From Nitratireductor kimnyeongensis (lineage in GTDB: Bacteria; Pseudomonadota; Alphaproteobacteria; Rhizobiales; Rhizobiaceae), in assembly GCF_019891395.1 (NCBI RefSeq), contig NZ_CP078143.1:434001-498000 (forward strand): DNA of 64,000 bases, given 5' to 3'. Under the pieces are notes generated by a model. That model ran no database searches and had not been told where the DNA came from. It worked only from the letters and a program-made list of their open reading frames with translations. Positions within the stretch are counted from its first letter, which is position 1; each line of letters starts with the position of its first letter. The position numbers and the translations under genes are program-made. Below, in pieces: positions 63,770 to 64,000 of the stretch.

Positions 63770-64000
63770 ATGACCAAATCCGTCTTCCCCGCCGTATTCG
63801 CTGCTCCCGTGCTTGCTGTTTCCCTGCTCAGCGCTGTTCCAACTTTGGCAGACGATAGGGATAAGCGAATTATCGTGACTGGCGAGGGAGAAGCGGCTGT
63901 CAGCCCCGATATGGCAATTCTCACAATCGCCGTGGTGCGTGAAGCAGAAACGGCACGCGACGCTCTCGACGCAAACAATCAGGCAATGACCGCTGTCATC
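63770..64000 (+). CDS. SIMPL-domain (DUF541) protein, 5' part only
   Basis: The first 77 codons of a gene cut by the window edge. A signal peptide ([21 protein letters not shown]) is followed by [24 protein letters not shown], the start of the SIMPL/DUF541 domain (BP26/OMP28 type in rhizobia and Brucella). AAAGGAG lies 7 bases before the ATG. Periplasmic or outer-membrane; function poorly known. Confidence 0.88.
   Translation, partial: MTKSVFPAVFAAPVLAVSLLSAVPTLADDRDKRIIVTGEGEAAVSPDMAILTIAVVREAETARDALDANNQAMTAVI

Overview
The window reads as a stretch of a high-GC alphaproteobacterial chromosome, most likely Hyphomicrobiales (Rhizobiales; Phyllobacteriaceae-like). This is an inference from several things: palindromic intergenic elements of the rhizobial RIME/REP type, DUF2019 proteins, a PreTA/hydantoinase pyrimidine pathway, an ABC ATPase with a rhizobial-style helix-hairpin-helix tail, and overall codon use. 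No rRNA, phage or insertion sequence was seen. One tRNA lies near the right end.

Layout. 1-2270: end of a CoA-transferase gene and a ThDP enzyme. 2271-2841: an intergenic stretch filled with repeats. 2842-7088: paaABCDE (phenylacetyl-CoA epoxidase), with a divergent thioesterase. 7302-9298: an RsbQ/KAI2-type hydrolase translationally coupled to a PAS histidine kinase. 9351-10640: creA and a GST. 10737-12845: a decayed toxin/DUF2019 array with in-frame stops. 13030-22093: a TetR (RutR-like) regulator and the lower reductive pyrimidine pathway (aminotransferase, cupin, ureidopropionase, dihydropyrimidinase) with its ABC importer. 22103-24289: AraC/pobA. 24341-31084: the second paa block (paaZ, a P450, paaI, paaK, TetR, paaX). 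31087-33532: a DMT transporter and an rrf2-ahpD-doxX redox operon. 33723-36400: preA/preT. 36596-37567: an SH3/crystallin secreted protein. 37653-44249: a dipeptide-type ABC importer. 44545-49356: a cobalamin riboswitch and btuB-F-C-D. 49353-51971: subtilase, anti-sigma and ECF sigma. 52396-63484: three large secreted repeat proteins. 63584-63660: tRNA-CAU. 63770-64000: a SIMPL-domain gene cut by the window end.

How the genes work together. The two paa blocks together give activation (PaaK), epoxidation (PaaABCE, matured with PaaD) and ring opening/aldehyde oxidation (PaaZ), with PaaI as a rescue thioesterase. The beta-oxidation genes (paaFGHJ) are not here. PreTA, dihydropyrimidinase, ureidopropionase and omega-aminotransferase form a complete reductive uracil/thymine route. 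Its two blocks are about 20 kb apart but share a similar RutR-like operator. The right end looks like a cell-surface module: an ECF sigma factor with anti-sigma and a secreted protease, divergent from large exported proteins. A matching promoter-like element sits on both sides of the divergent gap.

The least ordinary parts are: (i) the toxin/DUF2019 array, where the toxin and one DUF2019 gene each carry an in-frame stop followed by a conserved-looking tail; (ii) the hydrolase-PAS kinase pair with no response regulator nearby; and (iii) the sigma/protease/secreted-repeat-protein locus with a Cys module shared between neighbouring proteins.
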